A stretch of 64,000 nucleotides of DNA from Anas platyrhynchos. Its lineage: Eukaryota; Chordata; Aves; Anseriformes; Anatidae. A program made the translations under genes and the position numbers. The notes below the pieces were generated by a model. That model searched no databases, was not told the origin of the DNA, and saw only the letters and a program-made list of their open reading frames with translations. The stretch is taken from positions 105,150,001 to 105,214,000 of the forward strand of contig NC_092589.1 in NCBI RefSeq assembly GCF_047663525.1, written 5' to 3'. How positions within the stretch are numbered: the first letter of the stretch is position 1; every line of letters starts with the position of its first letter. This document shows, one piece after another, positions 44,801 through 56,476 of the stretch.

Positions 44801-47762
44801 GCCGTGGTTCTGCAGGGTCTCCTTTTTGCTCCCCAATCAACATTTATTTCTTTAATTGGTTGTGCAGGAATTCCTCCAGCTGGGCAGTCCATTGGGATGT
44901 TTGCTGCTCTACATGAGGGAAGGGAAGGGAAGGGAAGGGAAGGGAAGGGAAGGGAAGGGAAGGGAAGGGAAGGGAAGGGAAGGGAAGGGAAGGGAAGGGA
45001 AGGGAAGGGAAGGGAAGGGAAGGGAAGGGAAGGGAAGGGAAGGGAAGGGAAGGGAAGGGAAGGGAAGGGAAGGGAAGGGAAGGGAAGGGAAGGGTAGGGA
45101 AGGGTAGGGAAGGGAAGGGAAGGGAAGAACTCACTCATTGCTGACATTGTTGTTCTCTGTGTCGGGCGGGCTTCCAGGTAACACAGCCTTGAAGAGAACA
45201 AACATCAGGTACCTCAGTGGCAACATCTGGGAGCTGTGTTCAGCTCTAGGAGGTTGTTCTTACACCCCAAACAACCTCTGTGAAGATGACAGAGGTGCAA
45301 GAGCATCCCTATAGCAGCAACAGTCCTGCTGGCTCTCCTTCAGCTTTCTGGGCACCCGGCTGGCTGCCGAAGCCACCATGTGTTACGTGCCAGGCACAGC
45401 CCCAAAGCCAGGATTTGGTGCCTGGAAACAGCTCCTGGGGCTGGCTGCACGAGCTGATGGCCAGCAAAGAGCTCCCTTCTGGTCACGGAGCATCACCTCC
45501 CAGCAGCCTCCCACTGCCAACAAAATGTTCCACATCCTGGAGCATGCCGCATCCTCCTCATCCTCATCCTACTCCTTGTCCCCACCAGGATGCCGCTGCC
45601 CCAAATCACCCTGCACAGGGTTTTCAGCCCTTTCCGCCATGGGACCCCTCCTTCCTACACTGCGGGTGGGTTTGGCTCATGCTTTGCTGCCTTTTTCCCC
45701 CCCCTTTTTTTGGCTGACTGCTGCACGTTACGAGCCGTACGTGTCGTGTGGGTGGAAGGCAGAATTAATTACTCATCGGGACAGAGCGGCAAGATCTGCT
45801 TCCCTCTGCAAAACCCGCTCCCACCTTCTCCCCGGGATCCGTCAGCACCGAGGCTTCTTTCCCAGGAAAGTGGGAGCATCAAAAGCAGCCCGCTGGCCCT
45901 GCTGGCACGGCAGGCAGCACCCTCCAGCGACGCGAGAAATGCTGTGGGTGGCCAAACAGCACCTCGGGTACAAAATCCAGGGGTAATGGGTACGGGAGGG
46001 AAAGGACAGGCCCCTCTCTGCTCCATCCGCCGGCTGGGAACCCGTGCACAGTGCTCGTTTTGGGTCAGGGGTGGTGGCGGGATCAAAGTGACCCGTGCTG
46101 TGTCTGGACTCGGGGGTTGGGACACGCTTTTTGGCCATGAATAAAAGCAGGAAGGAAAGGCAGAGATAAATTGCGAGATCTGGGCGATCAGATTTCTGCG
46201 GCCAGAGGCCTGGTTTGGCGAGGGCAGGAAACCGCATCTGCCGTCGGCTGGGGGCGTCCGGCAGCAGGGTGATGCACTGAGGGGTGGAAAACGCCTTGTT
46301 TGGGCTGAATAAACCAGCTTTTGGGACTTAACCAGGGCTTTGGAGACATGCGGCACCCCAGCAGAAGATGGTTAACGCAGGCTCTGCCTGTGTCACTGCA
46401 GCACCCCGGCTGGGCGGTGGATTGCTGCCCTCCTCTCCTCACCCCACATCTCCTCCTGCCCCCCAGCTCACAAACCTCCCCATGGGAAGGGTGGGACGGC
46501 GGCTTGCACAACACCCTAAATCCTAACTAAATCCTAACTAAATCCTAAACCGCATCCTGCGAGCAGGCACGGAGCCCATGGGGCTGCTGCCCGGGAGGGA
46601 CCACGGCCACCTCGGCGCAGGCAGGAGCCCAGCTCTGCCCTGCAAACCTCCCCCTGATGGTACGAGCTCTCTCCTTTTGCTATTCCCAAGGCTTTCTTTC
46701 TTTCAGTTTTGTTTTGTTTTGTTTTGTTTTTTCCTTTAAGACTCGCATAAAACTGCTTTTTGTGCTCACCAAGCCTCCCGCTCGCCGACTGGGTTTGCGT
46801 GCAAATCGTTGCCGTGCCATGGGCATGCGGTTCGGTCATAGAAAAAAAGCAAAACAACTAAAAGTATCGCATCCTAAATACTTATTTCTGTCAGTAAATC
46901 ATGGAATCATACGATCTTTTTAGGTTGGAACAGACCCTAAAGACCAGCAAGCCCAGCACTGCCAGTCCCACCACTATACCACGTCCCTAAGCCCCGTTTG
47001 CCCCTCTCAGGACCCCCAGTGGGAACATTTCACCCACGCTTTGGGGCTGGTGGTGCCCCTGCTTGGTTTTTTTTTTTTTTCCTTACAACCAGGACACAGC
47101 TCCCACAACAACAACTTCCAGCGAAGACGAACGCTGCCAGCAATTTTTGGCCCCTGCTATAGGAACACAGGGGACCCACACAGATCGTGGAGCCCAGCTG
47201 CACACGGGGCCACCCCAAAACCAGACCCTGTGTCTGACAGCGTTACCCAAACCCTTCTTAATCCCTGTGGGTCCCTTCCAGCTCGGACACTTCACTATTT
47301 CTAAACCCCGCGGCGATTTCCGAGCAAGGGGAAAGAAAACAAATCTCTGCTTTTCCCCTCCCCGGAGGAAAATCCAGGAAACGGAGCAGTTCCTGAACCA
47401 GCTGCAGCGGCCGGGAACCATTTGGGGCCGGTTCCCTTTGGGGTAATACAAACCCTATTTATATTTGGGGGCTTCCCGAGGAAACAACGGGGACGAGGAG
47501 CAACTCGGGGTAACACCGAGCCCCCAAGGGGGGCTGCGACCACCCTTGGGGTTTGAGGGGGAGAGGATTTGGGGTCGCTGAGGGGCCCGGGGGGGGCACT
47601 TACCTCCCTCGGGGGGCTGCCGGGGGTGGGCAGCGCCGCCGCCCCCTCGCCCCCCGCCGCCGCCTCCGCCGGGCTCGGGGTCGCCCCCGGCCCTCGGGGG
47701 TCGCCTCCGCCGCCTCCCCCCGTGGCCACCGGGCCCCGGCGGCGGCTGCTGCCGCTGCCCAT
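41782..47762 (-). CDS. CYS1: Cystin-1, short bird form (3 exons)
   Basis: Cystin is an N-myristoylated protein of the primary ciliary membrane; its loss causes the cpk polycystic kidney mouse. Exons on the minus strand: 47762-47604, 45187-45135, 41887-41782. All are GT-AG and phases 0 and 2 close (AAT GA + G), giving 105 codons plus TGA. The N-terminus MGSGSSRRR keeps the Gly2 myristoylation signal and the following basic cluster of mammalian cystin. The C-terminus VSYDCAEEELMASIEREYGR is nearly identical to the mammalian end (recalled as ISYDHSEEGLMASIEREYCR), and the middle has NNNVSN where human has GNVSE. Its position between KLF11 and RRM2 on the opposite strand matches human. It is odd in being about 50 residues shorter than human: the acidic LLDELL segment has no counterpart in exon 1, and an exact AxEGG ciliary motif is absent (nearest AAAGGEG). 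A missed exon in intron 1 is possible. Confidence 0.88.
42774..42838. repeat. 20-bp tandem repeat, about 3.3 copies
   Basis: Units of GAATTGAAGGAAAATGCCCT type at 42774, 42793 and 42813, with a partial fourth at 42833. Inside CYS1 intron 2. Confidence 0.9.
44430..44482 (-). repeat. Short CR1 3' remnant, CYS1 intron 2
   Basis: TCACAGGATGG...TGAAGGGACCTCCAGAGGTCA resembles the reverse complement of the CR1 terminus (TGACCTCTGGAGGTCCCTTC...). Only about 50 bp are recognisable. Confidence 0.55.
44916..45126. repeat. Pentanucleotide array (AGGGA)n / (TCCCT)n
   Basis: About 42 nearly perfect units. Only two point variants are visible (T at 45095 and 45105). It is in CYS1 intron 2, where the transcribed strand reads (TTCCC)n, ending eight bases from the exon 2 donor. 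ORFs of repeating Gly-Lys-Glu-Arg or Pro-Phe-Ser-Leu across it are artefacts. Confidence 0.98.
45135..45187 (-). CDS. CYS1: CYS1 exon 2
   Basis: 53-nt exon with acceptor TGTTCTCTTCAAG and donor GA|GTGAGT, encoding AVLPGSPPDTENNNVSN. It joins exon 3 in phase. The TTCCC array begins eight bases into the following intron. Confidence 0.8.
46516..46548. repeat. 11-bp tandem repeat, 3 copies
   Basis: Three perfect copies of CTAAATCCTAA in CYS1 intron 1. It superficially recalls telomeric CCCTAA but is too short and has a different period. Confidence 0.9.
46897..47025 (-). repeat. CR1 LINE 3' fragment, CYS1 intron 1
   Basis: Starts AATCATGGAATCATACGATC, the diverged terminal repeats, then AGGTTGGAACAGACC and CCACCACTATACCACGTCCC. 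This is the reverse complement of the CR1 3' end, so the element is in the same orientation as CYS1. Confidence 0.9.
47604..47762 (-). CDS. CYS1: CYS1 exon 1
   Basis: 53 codons from ATG to the donor GAG|GTAAGT, phase 0. It encodes the myristoylation/basic start and then a Gly/Pro/Ala-rich region, and lies in a CpG island. Continuing past the donor gives an unrelated proline-rich tail. Confidence 0.88.
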
Positions 47763-47950
47763 GGGCTCGGGGAGCGGAGCCGGGGCCGGCTGAAGGCTGG
47801 GGCCGGCCCCCGGGGCAGGCGGAGGGGGGCGAGGGGGCGGTCAAGAGGCGAGGGGGGAGCGGCGCCGGGCGGGGAAGGAGCCCCCGGGGAGGCCGGGAGG
47901 AGGGGGAGAGAATGGGGAAAATGGGGGAAGGGGGGATATGGGGGAGGCTT
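47763..47950 (-). promoter_or_regulatory. CYS1: CYS1 CpG-island promoter
   Basis: Very GC- and CpG-rich sequence directly upstream (minus strand) of the CYS1 start, continuous with exon 1. No TATA box seen. Confidence 0.6.
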
Positions 47951-50900
47951 GCTGTCTTTTCTGCCCTCTCTCCCTTTTCCCTAGGGGTCCAGGGGGTGGT
48001 CTCTATTCGGGGAGGGTCCCCGGAGGCTGCCACAGCCCCGAGAGCAGCCACGGGTTGGGATCAGCCCTTCTGGGGGTGTCCCCCAAAGCCTCCCCAAAAT
48101 GGGGGAGCCAGGAGGGCGACACATTTACGGATCACTCCTGTGAGACTCCCAGCCACAGCAGGGGACCCTGGAGGGGTTCTGGAAACTCAGGGTGCCCAGC
48201 ACCATGTCCAGGGCTGGTGACACGCTCAGGGTGACAGAGGGGATGCTCTGGGCACGGTCCCGAGCGGTGGCACTGCCTTCAGGGCCTGGCCACCAGCACA
48301 GCTCCCGGCTCCCTGCAGGCCTGGAGCCTCCTGGAAAGTTTCCTGGCGGCCCCGATGGAAAAAAAATTCCCTGCCTGCGCACAGCCTGCGTCCCACGGCC
48401 AGCTGAGCCTGTCGGGTTTGGGAGCAGCTGGGGACAGGGAGTGTTGGGTCAGCAGCGACCCCAAATGCTGCCGGGGTTTATCCAGGAGGCCAGGAGATGT
48501 TTCCCTGCTGCAAAGTCTGCCGGGGACTAAAGTGAAGATATTCAGAAAGTTAAAAGCCTGGTAAGGCCATGAATTCGCAGGAAAAGCAGCAAAAATCGGC
48601 TATCAAATCCCTTTTTATTTTATTTTGATTTTTTTTTTTCTGGTGGCTTTAAGCACGGTTTCCCAGCAGGGCCGGTGTTTAGCATCCTGGCTGATCTTCA
48701 GGAGCGAGGGCTGGCAGCTGCGGGTGGCACCCAGCCAGCGGCCGGGACACGGCCTCGGGGGAGGCAGCGGCTCCGGGGCCCTGCTGGGGGATGCTGCTGC
48801 CACAGACTTTAACATCGCTGTTATCCAGCAAAGCCACGAGGGCTGGTTTGCCCCGTTGGGGTATTTGCTGGGCTTTGCTGGACTTCCGAAATCAATGGTT
48901 GAAGCAGAGTTGAGAGGTGCAATTGTCTGGGCCAAATCTCCCTTTCTGATCGTATTTTCAGGTTGCTCATTCCCTGAATATGAGAATAAAAAGGAGAATA
49001 AAAGAGAATGACTGTCCTGACCCGTGTCCAAAAATGATGACGGCAGCTGGAGAGCAAGGAGGGATGACAGGGCACGGCGGGGTGCCAGCGGTCACGATCC
49101 CTATTGCAAACAAGGAGTGTGCTTGCTGGGTGAACTAGCAGCTCCTCTCACCATGATAACCAAAACAGGGCCGGGGAACTCTGCTTTCTCATGTTGTCTT
49201 CCCACCAGAGCTTTTCCAGGGCACTACAGGTAGCACGTTGAGCAAGCTGACCTTGTGACAAGAAGCATTACGCTGCATGTTTTGGTTCTGCCTTCTTTTC
49301 TGACACTGGATTTTCTACAAATCTTCAACAGATAAATTCCCTCAGCATAAGAGCAGTGGAACAAAAAGGATTTAAACCCAAAGTTAATGTATATATCATG
49401 TCAGATCTGCTCTCTGCAGAGCCATCGGGAAAACCTCAATCTGTCCCACTGCGAACTGCGGGGCTGGTGTCACCCTTCGGTGAGCAGGTTTATTTATTAA
49501 TCTGCCTGTCTAGCATTAACTCGTGTGCAGCAAGGAAATGTGTGCATTGCTCAAATCGGAGCCTGCCTCTACCACGCAACGGGACCGCTAGCCTGGCCTT
49601 CAATTCCTTTTCCCTGATGTAGTCTTCACCTGGGTTTGCTACAGTTCTGGCACCAAACCTGCAAAAATAAAAATTAAAAAAATACAGTTGTGATGGTTCT
49701 TCAGGCTCTGATGTGGGGATCTCACATCCTGTGCCTCTAAACCCCAAGAAAAAAAATATCCGTGAGGTGGAGGCTGGTGGGACACAGAGAGGAGAGGTCC
49801 TGGGACGGATGGTGGGAGCTGTGGGTTGGTGCCCCCAGCCCTGCCCCATCCCTGGGGACAGCAGGGCTCAAGCAGCTGCTGGGCATCCCCTGAATCAGCT
49901 GAGATGGTCTGGAAAGGTGGGAGGAAAATATGAGCCTACAAGGTGGGTGTTTTCCAGCAGGGGAGGCCGGTTCCCTTGTTGAGGAGCTGTCCCACAGCAG
50001 GATGGAGCCCAGGACACGCTGGAGGCTGCCCCTGTGTAATTAGCGGAGCTGGGCTTTGGCTCAGGACTGGGGTTTGACTCATCAGAAAACCTGCTGAGAA
50101 CACGTATTTAAATAAATAAACATAAAAGCCTATTTTTAAGAGTTGTCCTTTCAACACCTCTCGGATTTCGCTGCACCCTGAGCACTGTCAGGAAAAGATT
50201 TCCCTTCCTGCAGCCCACGGGTTAAGGGCAGGGCCCTGCTTTGCCCAGAAGTCCCAGCCCAGGGAAGGGTTATGTTTTATGGCTTTCACCACCATGTCCT
50301 TGTGCATTTTTCCTGTTGGTACCGCAGAAGGCTGTGCCATGGGAGAGCTTCTGCCACCAGCTGCTGTGGGGTGTGTGTGCTGGCCCTGCTGCCTGAGCCG
50401 AGGAGCTCCAGAGGCCTGTGGGTGTATGGAAACACCAAGCGCTGGGCCTGGGGGCTGAACCTCCCCTCCCACTGCAAACTTTGCTCTGGTTCCAGTTCTG
50501 GGAGCTGTTTCTGCCCCTCAGTGTGGCCGAGGCTGAGGTCTGAAGACCGGCTGGTCCCTGGTGTGGGGCAGGCTGTGGGATTTCAGCCGGGCAAGGCCTT
50601 GCTGGGCTTGGACCTCAGCTCCCTCAGCTGAGGCTTGCTGGGACCCCACAGAGAGCAATCCCTCAGCTGTATCTCATCCCAGTGCCACCAACACTTGGGA
50701 CAATCTCCCTAATGGGACAAGCTGCAGCTCGCAGAGGTCTGGGGTGACACCAGGCGGGTGACACCAGGCCTGCTCTCACAAGGCCTGGGCAGCATCTGAC
50801 TCAGTTCCCCAGGGGTTTTAACCCGCAGGGAGGAAAAAACCAGCTGAGGTTAATATCCCACCAGCAAGCAATGAGTCTGACCTAGTATTCAGCCACCCGC

Positions 50901-51439
50901 GTGAGTTACGGGAGCTGGCAGGGCTGTCCCCTGGCAGCGGGGCCCTGCTGGCTGTCCCCGTGTGCCCTTAGCCCACTTCAGGCTGGAGCCAAGGCAGCGC
51001 CCCACGGCCAGAGGCACGCACTTGGATAATGTCAGCGGCTCCGGGCCTGGAACAACTCGCTGAGAGGCTGTAACGTGATCGTGCCTGGCCCCCACCAGCT
51101 GTCCTGGTGCCAGCCAGCCCGTGTCCCCGAGGGGACGCAGCCACCAGGGGGGTCTGTAGCGGGGCTGCCCGTGGCGGTGTGCATCCTGCCCTGGGGCTCT
51201 GTCTTGAAGCATCACTTCTGCTGGCAACAGCAGCTGGGAAGAGATGGTCCTGTCATCCACCTGGGCTTTGAAGTGCCAAATGATGTGCTTTTACCTCGAG
51301 GGGGAGCCTCGGCCTTTTGCTGGTTGCGAGAGCTCGTGCGATTTTTGGTATTTGACTCTGAAGAGACACACAGCAGGGAAGGTTTTACGGACAACAGACC
51401 TGTCTACAGAAAGTGCTGGGTCTCAAAGCCCTAAACCAA

Positions 51440-51650
51440 CAGAGTAATTCAGGCTGTTAGGGACATCTGGAGGTCTGAGTCCAACCCTCTGCTCAGATCA
51501 GGGCCAGCTAGGTCACACAGCTCAGGGCCTGGCCCACTTCTGACTCCACATCCTCTCTGGGAAACTTTTTCCAGCATCTGACCACCTTCACGGTGAAAGC
51601 TTTTATTCCACAAACATAATCAGATTTTCCCTTGTTCCAGCTTGTGGCCA
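51440..51650 (-). repeat. Diverged CR1 LINE fragment
   Basis: Pattern GGACATCTGGAGGTCTGAGTCCAACCC...CTCTGGGAAACTTTTTCCAGC...ACCACCTTCACGGTGAA matches the reverse-complemented CR1 3' region. It has lost part of its terminus. Confidence 0.8.
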
Positions 51651-52317
51651 TTCCCTGGGTCCTGTTGCTGATCTCCTTGGAGGAGAGCCACGGATGTCCT
51701 CAATACAGCAGAGCGCTGACAATAGGTTAAATTTGGGCAATCAAACTCTGCTTGGGGTTTATTTTCCCAATCAGCATGCAACTGGTCTGCACACAGGGAA
51801 AAAATATAGTTTCTGCCCCAACTTCTGACCTGTGAAAAGTGAATGAAATGATAAGGCTTGCTCATTTACCTTTCCCACAGGTGAATGAGTCCACAGGTGT
51901 CAGTGGGCCACTGAAATCCTATTGCTCAGGATTATTCTGAACAGTATTTGTATGGCCACCAGTTATCAGCGGTCTCACAACGTCTGTGGGACATCCCCAG
52001 GGGTGTGCTGATGCCATGGCCTCATGGATGAGCAGTGAGGGGCAGCCCTGGTGCTGTTTGTGCAAGTTGGTACCTGGGGAGCACTGAACCTGTGTGGGCA
52101 GCTCACAAATACGTCGGGATAGGAAATAAATGGCTGGAGCAGGAGTAGGAGGGCAAAAGATAAAAACCAAAGCCTGATTTCCTGCGTGGTGGTAACCACG
52201 GGCCTGAGCTTATGAGAATACAGAGCTGGACTATTCTCTAGGGTCAAACAGGGAGAGGTGATGTTCCCACTGAAAACGGGGAAAAGTTCCCCACCCTGCG
52301 CGTGGTTAAGCACTGAG

Positions 52318-52455
52318 GAGGCTGCTCAAAGAGGCTGTGGCGTCTCCATCCTTGGAGGCTGTCAGAACTTGCCTGGCCTTGGGCAACCTGCGCTGATTTG
52401 GCAGCTGGGGGCTGGAGCAGGTAACTGCTGGGAGGCTCTTCCCACCCGAATTTTC
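52318..52455 (+). repeat. CR1 LINE fragment, plus orientation
   Basis: GCTCAAAGAGGCTGTGGCGTCTCCATCCTTGGAGG...CTTGGGCAACCTG is the sense strand of the CR1 segment seen in reverse elsewhere in the window. It is truncated before the terminal octamers. Confidence 0.82.
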
Positions 52456-55295
52456 CTTGCTTCGTTTGAGGAGGAGGAGGAGGAGCAGGAAGCCTCCACA
52501 GCGTCCACCCAAGAGGGCTTTTGTGTTGCCTCTTTTTTTTTTTCAGAGGGCTTTTGTGTTGTGGACAGGCTATGGCTGCCTTTATTTACCAACACAGATG
52601 GGTCCTCTGAGGCTACGCTTGTTTGCAGGGAAGTCCAAAGTGCGCTTATCTGGGTGGCATTGCTGGCTGGGTCCCAAGCAGGTGGCCAGCATCACTCCAG
52701 TCCTGTGGGAACACGAGCTGGAAATGCTCCCTGCCCGTGCTGGCGTTGATTTACAGGGATGGGAACAGGGCAGATTTACAAATTCACCACTCCAGGGGCC
52801 GACCCTGCACCAGAGATGTGGCCAAACCAGGGCTGGCTGCACTGAAAATGGTGAACTCGAGTTTGTTGCTCTGGCTGTATGAAGGTTTAAGCATCAAGGG
52901 GGTAGTGCCCAGGAGGGAAAAGCTGTTCTGGAGCTGGTGGAAAGCTGGGGGTAGATAAGGGTGTGTGTAATCCGAGGGGATGTGGCAGATGTGCGTGGCT
53001 GAGGGTGGAAAACCGAAGCAGAAGAATTGGGAAGACAGAGTGCCTTGTGGGGACAGACCCCAGGGAGCAAAGATGCTCTGCTTAGAAAAGTAATTCCTAA
53101 CAAAATTGTGGGGTCTGTGATATTATTTATTCATAACCTTTATTCTCACATATGATTTTATGCTACCGTTACTTTGCTTTACCATAGGCCCTCAGTTGGA
53201 CCTCAGTTGACCTCCTATGCCCCTGGTTGTAAAATCTGTGTGCAACATCACCTGGACGTCATCTCTGCATAAATCCCCCTCCTTTATTATTTTTATTATT
53301 TTTTTTTTACCTCTGGGGCTCTCATCACTGCTCAGCCAGCCCTGGGATGCTGTGAAATACCTGGGTCAGTTCTCAGCAGCACCTGAGCAGTGCTCACAGA
53401 CAAGTTTGTGCTTCCTAAACCTGGGGAGAAATTCCCAGAAGGAGGAGGACCGGTGCCTCAGGTACTTCTAGAGATGAGTACTCACAGGCTTTTAGTGGCC
53501 TTAATAAAGCATATGGAAGTTTGCTGTCAGATCTGCTTTTTTTAGCCCAATTGTCTTGACCCCAAGTGAGACCTGAGTCCAGATCTGGGGACGGTGGCGT
53601 TTTGCAAATTCTGTTTTATTTAATTGAGTTGTGGGGTGAGCAGGGCTCGCAGCATCGCAGACGGTTAGTTAAAGCAAGCTGACTTAATGTCACTGAGTCA
53701 TGAGCAAGTCAGGCTTCTGCCTGCTGCCTGCTTCTTCTGGGACGTGTCAGGGCATCGCTACGAGCAGGGCGCACTTACCGAGGAATAATGGCTTGCTTAA
53801 TAACGAGGGGTTTTCTGCTGAGCTTCGCGAAATGGCCCTTACACAGGTTGGGCATTAAAGTCCTGGAGACAACGTATATGGTACTAATTATTACAAAATG
53901 CTGCAGCAAGGACGTGCTCTCCCTGTGACAGCACGGCACAAGCCTTGGCTGATGGGGCTCCCTGCTCCTCTCGGGGTGGACGTGGTGACCTCTGCGGACG
54001 GGGTTTGCTGGCTGGTGGAAACGGTTCCCACAGCCCCAGAAGAACTTAGTGCTGAATCTCCTGATAGTGCATGTAGGTTTGGGTTCTGAGGTAAGCCCAG
54101 ACTTAATTAGAAGGCCTTTTCTTTCTTCAAAACCACAGCAAAAAAAGAAAAGGCTGCAGAAGCCTGCCTACACTTCCCTTGGCTGGCAAGGTGCTCGGCA
54201 CCGTAATGACCGGGGTTATTAACCACCAGTCCTCACAAACCAAGCGGTCTCGGCCTGCCAGGAGAATAAAAAGATGAGGAAAGTAGGTAGCTCAGAGCCC
54301 TGAGTAAGGGATTAGAAGGTGGGGATTTAACTGGAAATTTGTGACACGGGGGCGGGCTGCGATCTCTTCCAAGTCCAGGTGGTTTCTGTGCCATGGAGCA
54401 AGGCGCGGGGCTGGAAACCACCACGTGCATTGGTATGCTGGCTCCTGCCGTTTCATCTCCAGGCTCTTGCTTGACACCTCGGTGCAATAAGGTCGGGAAT
54501 AATAAACGGTGAGCTATAAAACCTTGCGCGTGGCCTCCCTTTGTGCTGACGGCAGCGCGTTTCCCCCGACACGGCCCGATGCCATCCCGCTCCCGGCTGA
54601 GTCAGTTCCCTGAGCGGGCAAAAGCCTCGGCTCCACAGCTGGCAGCGCCTCCACGCCGCTTGCCTGGAGGCAGCAGCAGGTCTTGGTGCTGCCTTTTGAT
54701 CCCAGGGGTCCCCGGAGGACATTGGTCTGGGAGGCGTGGGTCTTGGGCTTAGGTGGCTTCTGCAGAGCTGCTGAAATACCACCGTGAGTCCTGAGGGCTG
54801 CATGAGCAGCTGGGATGCTCCTCGCAGGGTTTCTAGCTCTTGGTGCAAGAGCAAACCAAACGAGGACATCATCTGAACCATCCCCTCGTGCTGAGATGGA
54901 GATACTGGGAAGCAATATTGTCTGATACTGGGAGGCAACCCACTGAAAGCTTCTGTCGCTCTTCATCCAGCCTTAATTAAAAAATGGGGGAACAAAAGGA
55001 GAAGTCTGGTCTCCTAAAACGGGTTTAAGAGGGTTTATTTCTGCTAGTTTTGGAGGCTGAGTGCTGGTGTCTATAGGAAAGTTGTGCCCTTGCAGTCTCA
55101 AGGTACTTAATTGCAATTTGTTATAAACGAGCCTTTTAATCCTCGCTAGTGGCCCTGAGCCTGCAAGCAGATGCAGCTCGGGCTTTGCACAACCTCCGAG
55201 CAAGGGGAACACCAGGAAGGGCTCTTCCCAGCACAGCGAGTAACCATAGCAGCCAAGGCCTGCTTTGGAAAGAAGGGTTTGATTTCTGCTCTCTC

Positions 55296-55322
55296 TTTTT
55301 TTTTTTTAAAAAAAAAAAAAAA
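55296..55322. repeat. T12A15 palindrome
   Basis: Twelve T followed directly by fifteen A, like the run in GRHL1 intron 8. Confidence 0.9.
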
Positions 55323-55706
55323 GTTTGTTTTTACACCAGTTCCAGAAGAACTTCCCATAAAGAGGTTATTTAGGTTTAAAAGGAGACAAAGCTCTCCCCC
55401 AACTCCTGTTTAGCACTGATTGGACTCAAAAGCAGGGTCTCCTGAAGGCGTTTAAAGTGGAAATAACAATCATCCTGAGAGAGCTGCGAGTGGAAGACCC
55501 TCCGCCCTCCCCCTGGTGAATAAAACACAGCTGGGGAAGTGCTTAGCAGTGCCCAGCCAGCTTTGCTGGGTTAGAAACTTGTTTTTCCTCACTCACTGCT
55601 TACAGGCTTGACTTGATTTTAGGTCAAAAACAAAACAAACAAAAAAAAACCCACAACCCAACCTCACCTTATTTTTTCTCTCTCTAAACCCAAATTGTCA
55701 GGAGGA

Positions 55707-55846
55707 TTTTTTCTTCTTCTTTTTTCTTCTTTTTTTTTTTTTTTTTCCCTTTCATTTTCTTCTTTTTTCTTCTTCATCTTTTTTTTTTTCTTTTCTCCTT
55801 TTTTTCTTCTTCTTTTTTTTTTTTTTCTTTTTCTTTTTTTCTTTTC
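55707..55846. repeat. 140-bp polypyrimidine tract
   Basis: Only T and C on the plus strand apart from single A interruptions near 55754 and 55776; irregular TTCTTC and T-run texture. Such tracts can form triplex DNA. Confidence 0.92.
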
Positions 55847-56425
55847 ACAATGTTAAATGTAAACCAACCCTAACAGGTCGCATGATGCTCCAGCAGCTTG
55901 AACTGGCCTGAGAGCAACCAGTGAGAAGAATACAGCTAAAAATCCGCTCGTGAAATGTCCCTGCTGGAGGCCTGTGACAAGGAGGTAAGTGGAAGAAGAG
56001 GGAAACCCCGGTCCAGCTGGGTGAGAGAAGCCACCGCTGCCTGTCCTGTCAGCACATGGTGGTGTTTGTGAGCACAGCCTCTTGGCTTTCGAGGTCCTCT
56101 GCATTTTTGGAAGTGGTAGGATGGGACACAGGGGGAAATGCACAGACAAAGCGGGGGCAGGCACAGGGTGGTTGCAGCTTGGGGGTGGTGAGGGGATGCC
56201 TGGGCTGAAGGGGCAGCAGGACAGGTGTCATCCTCCAAAAACGCAAGGTTAGACGGCTTCTGGTGGGAATTACACGGCGTGGGATTCATGTCATGTCCAG
56301 GATGAGGTCTGCTGGCTGGTTGACATGCAGGAAATTTAATATTATTTCTAAAAAGGCAGTGGGGGTCCACGAATTACAAGGAGACAAGGAGGAGAGGAAC
56401 TTCGATGACACTGGGCAAAATGCTC

Positions 56426-56476
56426 TTTTTATTTTATTATTATTTTTATTATTATTTATTATTATTATTATTTTTT
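56426..56476. repeat. (ATT)n microsatellite
   Basis: Imperfect ATT/TTATT repeats between T-runs. Confidence 0.9.

Noticed and set aside
44728-45201. Repeating Pro-Phe-Ser-Leu and Gly-Lys-Glu-Arg ORFs
   Set aside because: Produced by the pentanucleotide array; a period of five bases leaves all frames open.
46516-46548. Telomere-like CCTAA repeats
   Set aside because: Period is 11 bp, only three copies, and not CCCTAA; not an interstitial telomere.
47374-47414. Minus-strand frame reading PLQLVQELLRFLD in CYS1 intron 1 as the missing LLDELL segment
   Set aside because: Suggestive leucine pattern, but no convincing acceptor and donor pair around it, and similarity to the mammalian segment is too weak to call an exon.
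51141-51152. CTCF-like core CCACCAGGGGGG between CYS1 and RRM2
   Set aside because: Only part of the consensus fits; a single short match in GC-rich DNA is expected by chance, so not called as a site.
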